From contig NZ_CP108032.1 of assembly GCF_036169555.1 (NCBI RefSeq), positions 3,410,001 to 3,474,000 of the forward strand: a DNA stretch of 64,000 nt, given 5' to 3'. This DNA comes from Streptomyces sp. NBC_00306. GTDB lineage: Bacteria; Actinomycetota; Actinomycetes; Streptomycetales; Streptomycetaceae. Below the pieces are notes generated by a model that worked only from the letters and a program-made list of their open reading frames with translations, searched no databases and was not told the DNA's origin. Positions within the stretch are counted from its first letter, which is position 1; each line of letters opens with the position of its first letter. Below, piece by piece: positions 8,812 to 17,235 of the stretch. The position numbers and the translations under genes were made by a program.

Positions 8812-9693
8812 TCAACTACGCTGCGTACGCGCCGCCTCGTCGGCCGCCCCTCCGGCACCCACAAGGCCCTTGGCAACACTGGCCAGACGCGGTTCGAAGC
8901 GCTTCATCTCGCGCTGTCCCACGAGCCCGATCACGGGCGGGAGATACCCGCGCAGCGACTGCATCCCGCGCAGCCACCACTGTCCGTAGACATGCGCCGA
9001 GCGCCGCTCGATCCCGGCCACGATGCGGTCGACCGCGGGGCCGAGCGGATATGTGCGGTTGGAGGGCCACGGCAGCCGCTGCCGCAGTTCGCGCATCACG
9101 TCGTCCTGGTCCGCACCGCGTACGAGGTCGGTGTCCGTCCAGGACAGATAGGCGACGCCGACCCGCACCCCGCGGTAGCCGACCTCGGCCCGCAGGCTGT
9201 GCGCGAAGGCCTCCACGCCGGACTTCGACGCGCAGTACGCCGTCATCATCGGCGCGGGTGTGATGGCGGCCAGCGAAGCAATCTGGAGGAGATAGCCCCG
9301 GCTCTCCACGAGGACGGGCAGAAATGCCCGCGCGGTGACGGCACTTCCGATCAGATTGACCTCGATGACCCGGCGCCAGGCGACGGGGTCGGAGTCCATG
9401 AACGGCCCGCCCGCGGCGACCCCGGCATTGGCGACCACGATGTCGACCTTGCCGAAGCGCTCCTTGACCTCCTGCGCGACCCGCGCCATCGCCTCGTGGT
9501 CGGTGACATCCGCGTACCAGTGGTCGCTCTCGCTGTGGAGACGTGCCGAGACCTTCTTCAACTCGTCGGGCTCCAGGCCCACCAGGGCGACCTTCGCACC
9601 GCGCGCCGACAGCTTGCGGGCCAGCAGCTCGCCCACGCCGCGGGCGGCGCCGGTGACGACGGCGACCTGTCCCTCCAGGCTCGTCCTGCTCAT
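8812..9693 (-). CDS. Short-chain dehydrogenase/reductase (SDR)
   Basis: NAD(P)-dependent oxidoreductase of 293 residues. The Rossmann motif TGAARGVG is near residue 15, NAG is near residue 90, and the catalytic Tyr-x3-Lys (YCASK) follows an upstream Ser in the expected place. The long C-terminal part is typical of SDRs linked to fatty or steroid-like substrates. Its ATG overlaps the stop of the upstream hydrolase gene by 4 bases (ATGA), so it is the third gene of a coupled operon with a hydrolase and a Baeyer-Villiger monooxygenase. Likely role: interconverting an alcohol and the ketone used by the monooxygenase (inference). Confidence 0.87.
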   Translation of the reverse strand: MSRTSLEGQVAVVTGAARGVGELLARKLSARGAKVALVGLEPDELKKVSARLHSESDHWYADVTDHEAMARVAQEVKERFGKVDIVVANAGVAAGGPFMDSDPVAWRRVIEVNLIGSAVTARAFLPVLVESRGYLLQIASLAAITPAPMMTAYCASKSGVEAFAHSLRAEVGYRGVRVGVAYLSWTDTDLVRGADQDDVMRELRQRLPWPSNRTYPLGPAVDRIVAGIERRSAHVYGQWWLRGMQSLRGYLPPVIGLVGQREMKRFEPRLASVAKGLVGAGGAADEAARTQRS

Positions 9694-10628
9694 GCGGCCT
9701 CCTCCTTCACGCTCTTGATGTCCCCGTGGGTCACGCTCTCGGCGTCCCCGGAGGAGTCGGTGACCCCATGGGCACCGGCCAGCTCGCGGATCTTCGCGGT
9801 GACGGCCGCAGGGGCCTCCACCGGTGTCATGTGGCCCGTGCCGTCGAGCTCCACCAGCTCACGGCAGTCGGGCAGGTTGGCGGCGATCCGCCGGGCGTGC
9901 ACCATCGGCGTGAGCCGGTCGGCGGTGCCCGCCAGCACCACGGTGGGGACGTTCAACTGCCGTACGCCGTCGTCGAGATCGAGACCGGCCAGCACCTGCG
10001 ACCAAGCCACCCGGGCCGCCCGCGCACAGGCGTGGACGATCCTGGCGCACTCCTTCACCTGCCCGGGCGTGGCATCGGGCCCCATGGTCCCGTACTTGAG
10101 GAGCCGCCGGGACAGGGGCGTGACCGGCCCGAGCGGGGCGCGTGCCCCGAGCACCATGCCGGTGAGCCGGGTCCGCAGCGGACCGCGGCGCATCGGCAGC
10201 ACCAGCGACTCCTCGACCAGCCGGGAACTGCCCGTGCTGCACAGCAGGACCGCGGCGGCGTGCTCCGCGAAGGCGGCCCGTCCCGCCGCCGCCATCAGGG
10301 TCATCCCGCCCATCGAGTGCCCGACGAGGACAGCTTTCTCACCGGGAGCCAGCGCGGCCGCGAGCACCGCCTCCAGATCGTCGGCGAGCACGTCCGTGCT
10401 CACGGCGGCGGCAGCGGTGCGGCCGTGGCCGCGCTGGTCGTAGACGACGACCCGGAAGTCACCTGCCAGGTCCTGGATCTGCGCGGACCAGAACTCGGTC
10501 GAACAGGTCCAGCCGTGGGCGAGGACGACGGCGGGCGCGCCGTCGGGGCCGTACACCTCGGCGTGGATGCGCGATCCGTCGGCCGAGACGGCGGTCAGTA
10601 TGCGGTTCTCGGTCGGTGTACGGCTCAT
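9690..10628 (-). CDS. Alpha/beta-hydrolase
   Basis: A 312-residue hydrolase with the oxyanion HGW motif (VVLAHGWTCS) near residue 37, the nucleophile elbow GHSMGG near residue 105 and a late GTGHMTPVEAP containing the catalytic His. It overlaps by 4 bases with both neighbours (ATGA junctions), so monooxygenase, hydrolase and SDR are translated as one unit. In such an operon it would hydrolyse the ester or lactone made by the Baeyer-Villiger enzyme; this is inference from context, since the sequence alone gives only the fold. Confidence 0.87.
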   Translation of the reverse strand: MSRTPTENRILTAVSADGSRIHAEVYGPDGAPAVVLAHGWTCSTEFWSAQIQDLAGDFRVVVYDQRGHGRTAAAAVSTDVLADDLEAVLAAALAPGEKAVLVGHSMGGMTLMAAAGRAAFAEHAAAVLLCSTGSSRLVEESLVLPMRRGPLRTRLTGMVLGARAPLGPVTPLSRRLLKYGTMGPDATPGQVKECARIVHACARAARVAWSQVLAGLDLDDGVRQLNVPTVVLAGTADRLTPMVHARRIAANLPDCRELVELDGTGHMTPVEAPAAVTAKIRELAGAHGVTDSSGDAESVTHGDIKSVKEEAA

Positions 10629-12220
10629 CGCACGGCCTCCGGCTGCTCGGTCGCGATGTCATCGGCGGACCCGGCGGACCCGGACGCGCCGGTCGCCGCG
10701 GCTTCACCGGCGGGTGCCGGCGCACCGGCCGGCACGGGCGCCCGCAGGATCTCGTACTCCGCGAGGTCCACCTCCCGCGTCGCCCGGCGGAACTCACCTG
10801 TCGTCCCGGGCCAGATGGTGGTGTTGCGCCCGCTCGCGTCGAGGTACCAGCTGGTGCAGCCGCCGGTGTTCCACACGGTGCGCTTCATCCGGTCCTGCAC
10901 CCGGCGGTTCCAGGCGCCGACCGCGGACACCCTCGGGGTGAGCGCCTTGCGCCCGCCGAGGATGTGCAGCTGCCGCAGATAGTCGGCCATGTAGGAGAGC
11001 TGGGACTCGATCATCAGAATCATCGAGGAGTTCCCGAGGCCCGTGTTGGGGCCGATGATCGTCATCCAGTTGGGGAAGCCGGCGGCGGTGGCGCCGCGCA
11101 GCGACTGCATGCCGTCCTTCCACGCCTCCGCGAGGGTGATGCCGTCCGCCCCGACGACCCGGTCGGCGATCGGCAGGTCGGTGACATGGAATCCGGTACC
11201 GAAGATGATCACGTCGGCCTCGGTCTCGGTACCGTCGGCCGCCACCAGCGTGGAGCCGCGCACCTCCGCGAGCCCGGACGCCACGACGTCCACATTGGGG
11301 CGGGCCAGGGCCGGGTAGTACGTGCTCGACAGCAGGATCCGCTTGCAGCCGATGCGGTACGACGGGGTAAGCCTCGCCCGCAGCTCCGGGTCCTTGATGG
11401 ACTTGGCGATATTCGCCTTGGCCAGGGACTCGACGAGCCCGAGCTCGTTCGGCCGCTTGGTGAACGCCTGGACCTGCAACTCCCTGATGCCCCACAGCAG
11501 TCCGCGCCGCGCTGCCCCGGTGAACGGCAGCTGCCGGTGCAGCCAGCGCTCGGCCCCGGTGATCTTCCGGTCCACGCGCGGCATCACCCACGGCGGGGTC
11601 CGCTGGAAGAGCGTCAGCTTCCCGGCCTCCGGCTGGATGGCGGGGACGATCTGGATGGCGGACGCCCCGGTCCCGATCATCGCCACGCGCTTGCCGCGCA
11701 GGTCGTAGTCGTGGTCCCAGCGGGCGGAGTGGAAGACCTGGCCGGGGAAGCCGGCGAGCCCCGGGATGTCGGGGACCTTCGGGTCGGACAGCGGCCCGGT
11801 CGCGGAGACGACGACGTCCGCCGTGAACGTGCCCTGGGACGTCTCGATCGTCCAGTGCAGCTTCTCGTTGTCCCAGGTCATCATCCGCACTTCGTGGCCG
11901 AGGCGGAGGTGGGGACGCAGATGGAAGGTGTCCGCGACATGTTCGAGGTAGGCGCGGATGTGCTCCTGGCCGGAGAAGGTGCGCGGCCAGTCGGGGTTGG
12001 GCGCGAAGGAGAACGAGTACAGATGCGAGGGCACGTCACAGGCACAGCCCGGATAGCTGTTGTCCCGCCAGGTCCCGCCGACGGAGTCCGCCCGCTCCAG
12101 GACGACGAAATCGGTGATCCCCTCGCGGCGCAGCCGGACCGCGGCCCCCAGGCCGCCGAACCCGGACCCGATCACCGCCACCCGCACATGTTCGTGCGCT
12201 GCCTGCTTCCCCTGGCCCAT
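10625..12220 (-). CDS. Type I Baeyer-Villiger / flavin-containing monooxygenase
   Basis: FAD- and NADPH-dependent enzyme of 531 residues inserting oxygen next to a ketone. It has the FAD-binding GSGFGGLGAA near residue 17, the second Rossmann motif GTGASAIQ near 190, and between them FPGQVFHSARWD, an exact match to the Baeyer-Villiger fingerprint FxGxxxHxxxWD. The ATG is preceded by GAGAGG. It is the first gene of a three-gene coupled operon and faces a MerR regulator across 145 bp containing an inverted repeat. Gene content resembles the core of the mycobacterial mymA operon (monooxygenase, LipR hydrolase, SDR), with MerR instead of VirS. The true substrate is unknown. Confidence 0.9.
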   Translation of the reverse strand: MGQGKQAAHEHVRVAVIGSGFGGLGAAVRLRREGITDFVVLERADSVGGTWRDNSYPGCACDVPSHLYSFSFAPNPDWPRTFSGQEHIRAYLEHVADTFHLRPHLRLGHEVRMMTWDNEKLHWTIETSQGTFTADVVVSATGPLSDPKVPDIPGLAGFPGQVFHSARWDHDYDLRGKRVAMIGTGASAIQIVPAIQPEAGKLTLFQRTPPWVMPRVDRKITGAERWLHRQLPFTGAARRGLLWGIRELQVQAFTKRPNELGLVESLAKANIAKSIKDPELRARLTPSYRIGCKRILLSSTYYPALARPNVDVVASGLAEVRGSTLVAADGTETEADVIIFGTGFHVTDLPIADRVVGADGITLAEAWKDGMQSLRGATAAGFPNWMTIIGPNTGLGNSSMILMIESQLSYMADYLRQLHILGGRKALTPRVSAVGAWNRRVQDRMKRTVWNTGGCTSWYLDASGRNTTIWPGTTGEFRRATREVDLAEYEILRAPVPAGAPAPAGEAAATGASGSAGSADDIATEQPEAVR

Positions 12221-12263
12221 GCCGCCGCCTCTCGCTGAACGTCACAACCCGATCCGAAAACCA

Positions 12264-12281
12264 TGCCAGCAATCACTGGCA
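12264..12281. promoter_or_regulatory. Inverted repeat between the MerR and monooxygenase genes
   Basis: TGCCAG-N6-CTGGCA, 44 bp upstream of the monooxygenase start. It is a candidate operator for the divergent MerR protein. MerR sites usually lie inside a long-spaced promoter, which I could not define here. Confidence 0.4.
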
Positions 12282-12365
12282 CAGTTGGGAGAGTAGAGCA
12301 GCGGCATACCGAGCGGTAGGGGTACGGCGCGACAAGTTACCGGCGGTACAACATAGGCTTCCCCC

Positions 12366-13031
12366 GTGGCTGAAGTACGCGAGTACCGCATGGAGGAGCT
12401 GGCCTCGAAGGCCGGCATCACGGTGCGCACCCTGCGCTTCTACCGCGAGCGCGGGCTGATCCAGCCGCCTCGCCGGGAGGGCCGTATCGCCTGGTACGAC
12501 GAACACCACCTGGCCAGACTGCGCACGATCGCCGCACTCCTGGAGCGCGGGCACACCCTGAACGGGATAGCCGACCTCGCCACCGCCTTCGAGAGCGGAC
12601 GGGACGTCGGGGAGGTGCTCGGCCTCGGCGAACCCACCGAGGAGACACCGGTGCGGCTGAGTCCCGAGGAACTCGCCGACTACTTCGAGGGCGAGGTCAC
12701 CCCGGAGAACCTCGCGGCGGCCCTGGACCTCGGCTATCTCGCCACGGACGGCGACGAGATCGTCCACATCAGCCGCCGCCTGCTCGACGTGTCGGCGGCG
12801 CTCGTACGGGAGGGCGTTCCGCTGGCGGCGGTGCTGGACGCGGGCCGCCGGGTGCGGACGCACGCCGAGGCGCTGGCGGACCTGTTCGTCGAGGTCCTCA
12901 GCGCGCACACGGCCGCGTCGGACGTGGAGAAACTGCGGCCGCTGGCCAAGAGCGTGGTGGAAGCGGAACTGTCGATGGCGCTGGACCGCCGCCTGCGGGA
13001 GAACACGGGTCCGGCTCCGGCGGGGGACTGA
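12366..13031 (+). CDS. MerR-family transcriptional regulator
   Basis: A 221-residue regulator. Residues 9-77 form the MerR winged helix (MEELASKAGITVRTLRFYRERGLIQPPRREGR). Beyond it lies a helical domain without the Cys pattern of metal-sensing MerR proteins, suggesting an organic ligand. Divergent orientation implies control of the monooxygenase operon. The GTG start has no Shine-Dalgarno; TAGGCT lies about 6 bases before it, the spacing of a leaderless -10, so the mRNA is probably leaderless. An ATG eight codons later would remove part of the first helix. No cysteine is seen in the DNA-binding half. Confidence 0.85.
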   Translation: MAEVREYRMEELASKAGITVRTLRFYRERGLIQPPRREGRIAWYDEHHLARLRTIAALLERGHTLNGIADLATAFESGRDVGEVLGLGEPTEETPVRLSPEELADYFEGEVTPENLAAALDLGYLATDGDEIVHISRRLLDVSAALVREGVPLAAVLDAGRRVRTHAEALADLFVEVLSAHTAASDVEKLRPLAKSVVEAELSMALDRRLRENTGPAPAGD

Positions 13032-13192
13032 GGCGAGGCGACGACGACCGGCAGCGCCGAGCACTAGAGCCGAGCCGGGCGCTGAGAGCCGGGCCGGGCC
13101 GGGCACAGCGAGCCGAGCCCGACCGATTTGCCTGATCGCTCGGCCCCGATCCACCCGCCCGGCCGACCGCACGCCGAGGGCCCCGCCCCTCG

Positions 13193-13999
13193 CTACCCGA
13201 GCGCCGACTCGTACGCCACACTCACCGGCGCATGGTCGCTCCACCGCTCCCCGTGCGACGACGCCCGCTCCACCCACGCCTTCACCGCACGCCCCGCCAG
13301 CCCCGGCGTCGCCACCTGGTAGTCGATGCGCCAGCCGGAGTCGTTGTCGAACGCCCGCCCGCGGTAGGACCACCAGGTGTACGGCCCCTCCTGGTCGGGG
13401 TGCAGCGCCCGCATCACGTCCACGTACTCCACCTCGTCGAAGACGCGGGACATCCAGGCCCGCTCCTCGGGCAGGAAGCCGGAGTTCTTGCGGTTGCCGC
13501 GCCAGTTCTTGAGGTCGGCCTCGCGGTGCGCGATGTTCCAGTCGCCGCACACGACGACCTCGCGCCCGTCGGCCGCGGCCCGTTCCTTCAGTCCGGCCAG
13601 ATACGGCAGGAATTCGTCCATGAAGCGGGTCTTCTCGTCCTGCTTCGCCGTCCCCACCTCGCCGGACGGCAGATAGAGGCTGGCGACCGTGACACCGGGC
13701 AGATCGGCCTCGACGTAGCGCCCGCTGCCGTCGAACTCCTGCGACCCGAATCCGGTCCGCACCCGGTCCGGCTCCCGGCGCGTGTAGAGGGAGACTCCGG
13801 CGCGGCCCTTCGCGGCGGCCGGGGCGTGCAGCGTGTACCAGCCGTCCGGCTGCCGCACCTCCTGCGGAAGCTGCTCCGGCTCGGCCCGCACTTCCTGCAG
13901 ACAGATCACGTCGGCGGCGGTGCCGGCCAGCCACTCCACGAAGCCTTTCCTGGCGGCGGCGCGGAGCCCATTCACATTCACGGAGGTCACGGTGAGCAT
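13193..13999 (-). CDS. xthA: Exodeoxyribonuclease III (AP endonuclease)
   Basis: DNA repair enzyme with 3'-5' exonuclease and AP-endonuclease activity, 268 residues, matching the family. The EEP-fold residues are all present: Asn in VNVNGLR, Glu in VICLQE, the Asp-Asn pair in CGDWNIAH, Asp in GWRIDY and the catalytic SDHAPV near the C-terminus. The N-terminus MLTVTSVNVNGLR fixes the start. It is monocistronic, convergent with the MerR gene (161 bp of GC-rich sequence with no gene between) and divergent from an acetyltransferase gene. Confidence 0.93.
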   Translation of the reverse strand: MLTVTSVNVNGLRAAARKGFVEWLAGTAADVICLQEVRAEPEQLPQEVRQPDGWYTLHAPAAAKGRAGVSLYTRREPDRVRTGFGSQEFDGSGRYVEADLPGVTVASLYLPSGEVGTAKQDEKTRFMDEFLPYLAGLKERAAADGREVVVCGDWNIAHREADLKNWRGNRKNSGFLPEERAWMSRVFDEVEYVDVMRALHPDQEGPYTWWSYRGRAFDNDSGWRIDYQVATPGLAGRAVKAWVERASSHGERWSDHAPVSVAYESALG

Positions 14000-14049
14000 C
14001 CGGGCACCTTACCCACGACCGCGAAAGCGCTGCACGTACGCTCGATGCC

Positions 14050-14541
14050 ATGCATGTGCGCCCGGTTGCCTTCGACCACCCCGATGCCGCCAAACTCAAC
14101 GACCAGGTCCAGCTCGAGTACGCCGAGCGGTACGGGGACGAGGGTGATGTGACGCCCCTCGACGCATCCATGTTCACCCCGCCGCGCGGCCTGTATCTGA
14201 TGGCGTACGACGACCGGGACAGCCCGGTCGCCACCGGCGGCTGGCGGTCCCAGGACGCCGCGGGCGGTGAGGGGTACGAGGACGGCGACGCCGAGCTCAA
14301 GCGGATGTTCGTGATCCGCGAGGCGCGCGGCCTGGGCCTCGCCCGCAGGATCCTCGCGGCCCTGGAGGCGGACGCGCTGGCCGCCGGCCGGACCAGGATG
14401 GTGCTGGAGACGGGCACCGCCCAGCCCGAGGCGATCGCGCTCTACCTCTCCAGCGGGTACACCCCGGCGCCGCAGAAATTCGGCCACTACCGCGAGTACG
14501 ACAGCAGCCGCTGCTTCGCCAAGGTCTTGTCGCGCTCCTGA
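14050..14541 (+). CDS. GNAT-family N-acetyltransferase
   Basis: A 163-residue acetyl-CoA-dependent transferase. The core ELKRMFVIREARGLGLARRILAALE contains the acetyl-CoA pyrophosphate-binding loop (R/Q-x-x-G-x-G/A, here ARGLGLA) near residues 90-105, and the C-terminal YLSSGYTP strand is also typical. The substrate cannot be deduced. It starts 50 bp from the divergent exonuclease III gene. Assignment to the superfamily is firm, to function weak. Confidence 0.85.
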   Translation: MHVRPVAFDHPDAAKLNDQVQLEYAERYGDEGDVTPLDASMFTPPRGLYLMAYDDRDSPVATGGWRSQDAAGGEGYEDGDAELKRMFVIREARGLGLARRILAALEADALAAGRTRMVLETGTAQPEAIALYLSSGYTPAPQKFGHYREYDSSRCFAKVLSRS

Positions 14542-14607
14542 CAACCCACGCTTCCCGTGGCACTCTGCCTCACGCACGCCGATCCGCACCGGCTCATCCC
14601 CCACCCT

Positions 14608-14631
14608 GCCCGCGCGGCCTCACGCGCGGGC
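14608..14631. terminator. GC-rich hairpin between the GNAT and protease genes
   Basis: GCCCGCGCG-N6-CGCGCGGGC, a perfect 9 bp stem ending just before the protease ribosome-binding site. It may terminate the GNAT transcript or shape the protease 5' leader; it lacks a U-run. Confidence 0.5.
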
Positions 14632-14650
14632 GCGGCAGAAGGAGACATGC

Positions 14651-15622
14651 GTGAGACGCCATCGCACCGCCGCCGGGATCCTGTTGACCGTCGGCACCCT
14701 GCTCGCAGGCGCCCTCTCGGCCGCCACCGCGCACGCCGCCCCCGCCCCCACACCCACCGCCTTCACCCAGCAGCACACGAAGGGCTTCTGGACCGCGGAC
14801 CGGATGCGCGGCGCCACACCGCTCGACCTGCTGCCGCGTGAGCGACGCGGCACGCTCACGGCCCCGGCGCGGGCGGGTACACCGACCGTGATCCCGCCGA
14901 CCCTGCCGTCCGGCACGGCATCCGGCACCTCCGTCCTGGCCTTCCCGCAGCCCGGCGGCCCCTGGACGGGCGGCGGCGCCGTGGTCAAGACGTCCGGCCG
15001 CGTCTTCTTCACCCTCCAGGGCCGGACGGCATCGTGTTCCGGCAACTCGGTCACCAGCCAGAACGGCAGCACGGTGATCACCGCGGGCCACTGCGTGAAG
15101 TACCAGGGCACCTGGCACACCAACTGGGTCTTCGTCCCCGGCTACGACAACGGCCAGGCGCCGTACGGCCAGTGGTCCGCCACCCAGACGTTCTCGACAC
15201 CGCAGTGGGTGGCGCGCGAGGACATCAACTACGACGTGGGCGCCGCGGTCGTCGCCCCGCTGAACGGAAAGACACTCGCGGCGACGGTCGGCGCGCAGGG
15301 CCTGAACTTCAACGGCGGCTACAACAAGGCGATGTACGCCTTCGGCTTCCCGGCGGCGGCCCCCTACGACGGCAGCAAGCTGATCCACTGCAGTGGCAAC
15401 TCCTCCCGCGACTTCCTCTTCTCGCAGGACCACAGCCTCGGCTGCAACATGACCGGCGGCTCCAGCGGCGGCCCCTGGTTCACGTCCTTCGACGAGGCCA
15501 CCGGCACCGGACTCCAGGCGTCGGTGAACAGCTTCGGCTATGTCTTCCTGCCGAACCGGATGTTCGGCCCGTACTTCGGCAACGACGCCAAGGCCGTCTA
15601 CGACAAGGCGCAGGTGGCCTGA
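14651..15622 (+). CDS. Secreted trypsin-like serine protease
   Basis: Extracellular chymotrypsin-fold protease of 323 residues. A signal peptide (MRRHRTAAGILLTVGTLLAG, ending around AHAAP at residue 33) precedes a propeptide-like region to about residue 100. The catalytic triad is visible: His in TAGHC, Asp in INYDVGA and Ser in GGSSGGPW. Two nearby cysteines (TASCSGN and GHC) and a later pair (IHCSG, LGCNM) fit disulfides. The GTG start has AGAAGGAGA upstream, a strong ribosome-binding site. It ends at a bidirectional hairpin. Substrate range is unknown; the family contains streptogrisin-like and glutamyl endopeptidase-like enzymes. Confidence 0.9.
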   Translation: MRRHRTAAGILLTVGTLLAGALSAATAHAAPAPTPTAFTQQHTKGFWTADRMRGATPLDLLPRERRGTLTAPARAGTPTVIPPTLPSGTASGTSVLAFPQPGGPWTGGGAVVKTSGRVFFTLQGRTASCSGNSVTSQNGSTVITAGHCVKYQGTWHTNWVFVPGYDNGQAPYGQWSATQTFSTPQWVAREDINYDVGAAVVAPLNGKTLAATVGAQGLNFNGGYNKAMYAFGFPAAAPYDGSKLIHCSGNSSRDFLFSQDHSLGCNMTGGSSGGPWFTSFDEATGTGLQASVNSFGYVFLPNRMFGPYFGNDAKAVYDKAQVA

Positions 15623-15629
15623 CGCGCAC

Positions 15630-15660
15630 GAGCCCCTGCCGGAACTCCCGGCAGGGGCTC
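15630..15660. terminator. Bidirectional terminator between protease and lipoprotein genes
   Basis: GAGCCCCTGCCGG and CCGGCAGGGGCTC form a 13 bp stem with a 5-base loop between convergent genes. Confidence 0.85.
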
Positions 15661-15678
15661 ATCACGTGGTGCGCCGCG

Positions 15679-17049
15679 TCAGGCGAGGGCGGCCTCGCCC
15701 GACGCCAGCGGCCACTCCCGGTTGAGGGTGCCGAGCGGGATGCGGTGCTGGAAGACGGGTGTGCCGAAGACGGACAGCTGGAGCTGGAGCCAGCCGCTCA
15801 GATCGACGCCGCCGTACAGCTTCCACGATCCGACGACGGACCCGGGCGTCGCGGACGCGGCGGCCTCACCGCGCAGATAGGGCGCGAGATCGGCGCTCAC
15901 GCCGACCGCGCCGTACAGACCGATCGAGGCCTCGGCGCCGAGCGCGGCCTTGACCTTGCCCGCCGCGGTGACCTTCGCCCGCACCGGGGTGCCGGTCATG
16001 TCGGAGGTGCTGACCGGCTTCCAGCCCTCCGCCTTGGTGTAACCCCCGCCGACGCGGAAGCCGCCTTCGAGGTCCTGCGCGACCTCCACGCTGACGCTGC
16101 CGTCGGCGGCGACCTGGACGTAGACGGTGAGGTCGAGGTTGACCACGACCGGCACCGGACCGACCTGGATCACCGGGTCGGCGTGCAGCTTGGCGAAGGG
16201 GATCCGGACCGGCTTGTTGCCGGCCGTCAGCTTGCCCTTCAGCTCCCAGCCCGAGCTCCACCGCCCACTCAGCCCGAGGAACGCGGAGTCCGGCGAGAGC
16301 GCCGAGGACCCGTCATAGGAGAATTCGACCTCGGGCGCCAGCTGCACATGGCCGGCGACCGAGGCCGCACCGGCGACCGGCGCGCCTTCGGTGACCGGGA
16401 GCGGGACCGAGGCCCCGACGTCGATACGCAGGCTGCCGAGCGGCACCTTCGCGCCCTGCGGGCCGACGTGGACGTTGCCCTTCTTCGCCCACGAGACCTT
16501 GACGCCCTCGACGAGCGGCTCGACCTCGACGGCGGCGGGGTCGACCGGAACCGTGCCCCGCGCGGTGTCGTCCCCGAGCAGGGCGCCCAGCGTGGCCGGC
16601 TCCGTGGCGACCTCGGTCCCCCTGGAGGTCTTCCCGGCCACGTCGGTGACTTTGGCCAGCAGCCCGTCGGGGGCTCCCGGGGCGGGCCCGCTGGCGATGA
16701 TGTCCCCGACCGCGGGGGCCTTCTCCGCGGGCTTCTGCGGCGATGTCCCGGTGCCCTCCGTGGAGATGACGGCCCGCCGCTTGGTGCGGTCGTACGAGGC
16801 GACCTTCAGCGGGGACTTGCGGGCCTGCCCGTCCCTGCCGGAGCGGGCAGCGGTGGTGGGCCTGCCCTCCGGCGCCCCGGCGACGGCGAGCTGCCGCGAC
16901 GGGCCGGCCTCGGGCGTGGGAGCGGTGGTGCTCGGTAGGTCGGCGGCGGCCGGTGCGGTCGCCGTGGCGGCTCCCGAACAGCCGGTGGTCAGCAGGGATA
17001 TGGAGGCCAGAGTCGCCAACAGGGCATGTCTGACGGACAGCTTGGGCAC
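15679..17049 (-). CDS. Lipoprotein of unknown function
   Basis: A 456-residue predicted lipoprotein with no family I recognise. The N-terminus carries a signal with lipobox LLTTGC (residues 19-24), so the mature protein is anchored by its cysteine. A Pro/Ala/Thr-rich stretch follows to about residue 110, then a beta-rich body with many alternating Val/Gly patterns (VPVVVNLDLTVYVQVAADGSVSVEV) and no further cysteine. The GTG was chosen because GAGGA lies 7 bases before it and it places the signal correctly; an upstream ATG would bury the signal. It is convergent with the secreted protease. A surface or cell-wall role is inferred only from the anchor. Confidence 0.8.
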   Translation of the reverse strand: MPKLSVRHALLATLASISLLTTGCSGAATATAPAAADLPSTTAPTPEAGPSRQLAVAGAPEGRPTTAARSGRDGQARKSPLKVASYDRTKRRAVISTEGTGTSPQKPAEKAPAVGDIIASGPAPGAPDGLLAKVTDVAGKTSRGTEVATEPATLGALLGDDTARGTVPVDPAAVEVEPLVEGVKVSWAKKGNVHVGPQGAKVPLGSLRIDVGASVPLPVTEGAPVAGAASVAGHVQLAPEVEFSYDGSSALSPDSAFLGLSGRWSSGWELKGKLTAGNKPVRIPFAKLHADPVIQVGPVPVVVNLDLTVYVQVAADGSVSVEVAQDLEGGFRVGGGYTKAEGWKPVSTSDMTGTPVRAKVTAAGKVKAALGAEASIGLYGAVGVSADLAPYLRGEAAASATPGSVVGSWKLYGGVDLSGWLQLQLSVFGTPVFQHRIPLGTLNREWPLASGEAALA

Positions 17050-17235
17050 GTGGGAATCCTCGGAGCGTGTGGTGGGGGGTACGCGCAACAGGAAGGGACT
17101 CGCGAATACCGACGAGTAACAACCGGCCGTACGATCCCACACGCCGCGCAGCCGCCGGGGACGTTCCCGCGAACCCCGTGAATGACCTGTGTCACACCGT
17201 CACCACGGGGGCTCACACGCCTTTGTGATGCCGCG

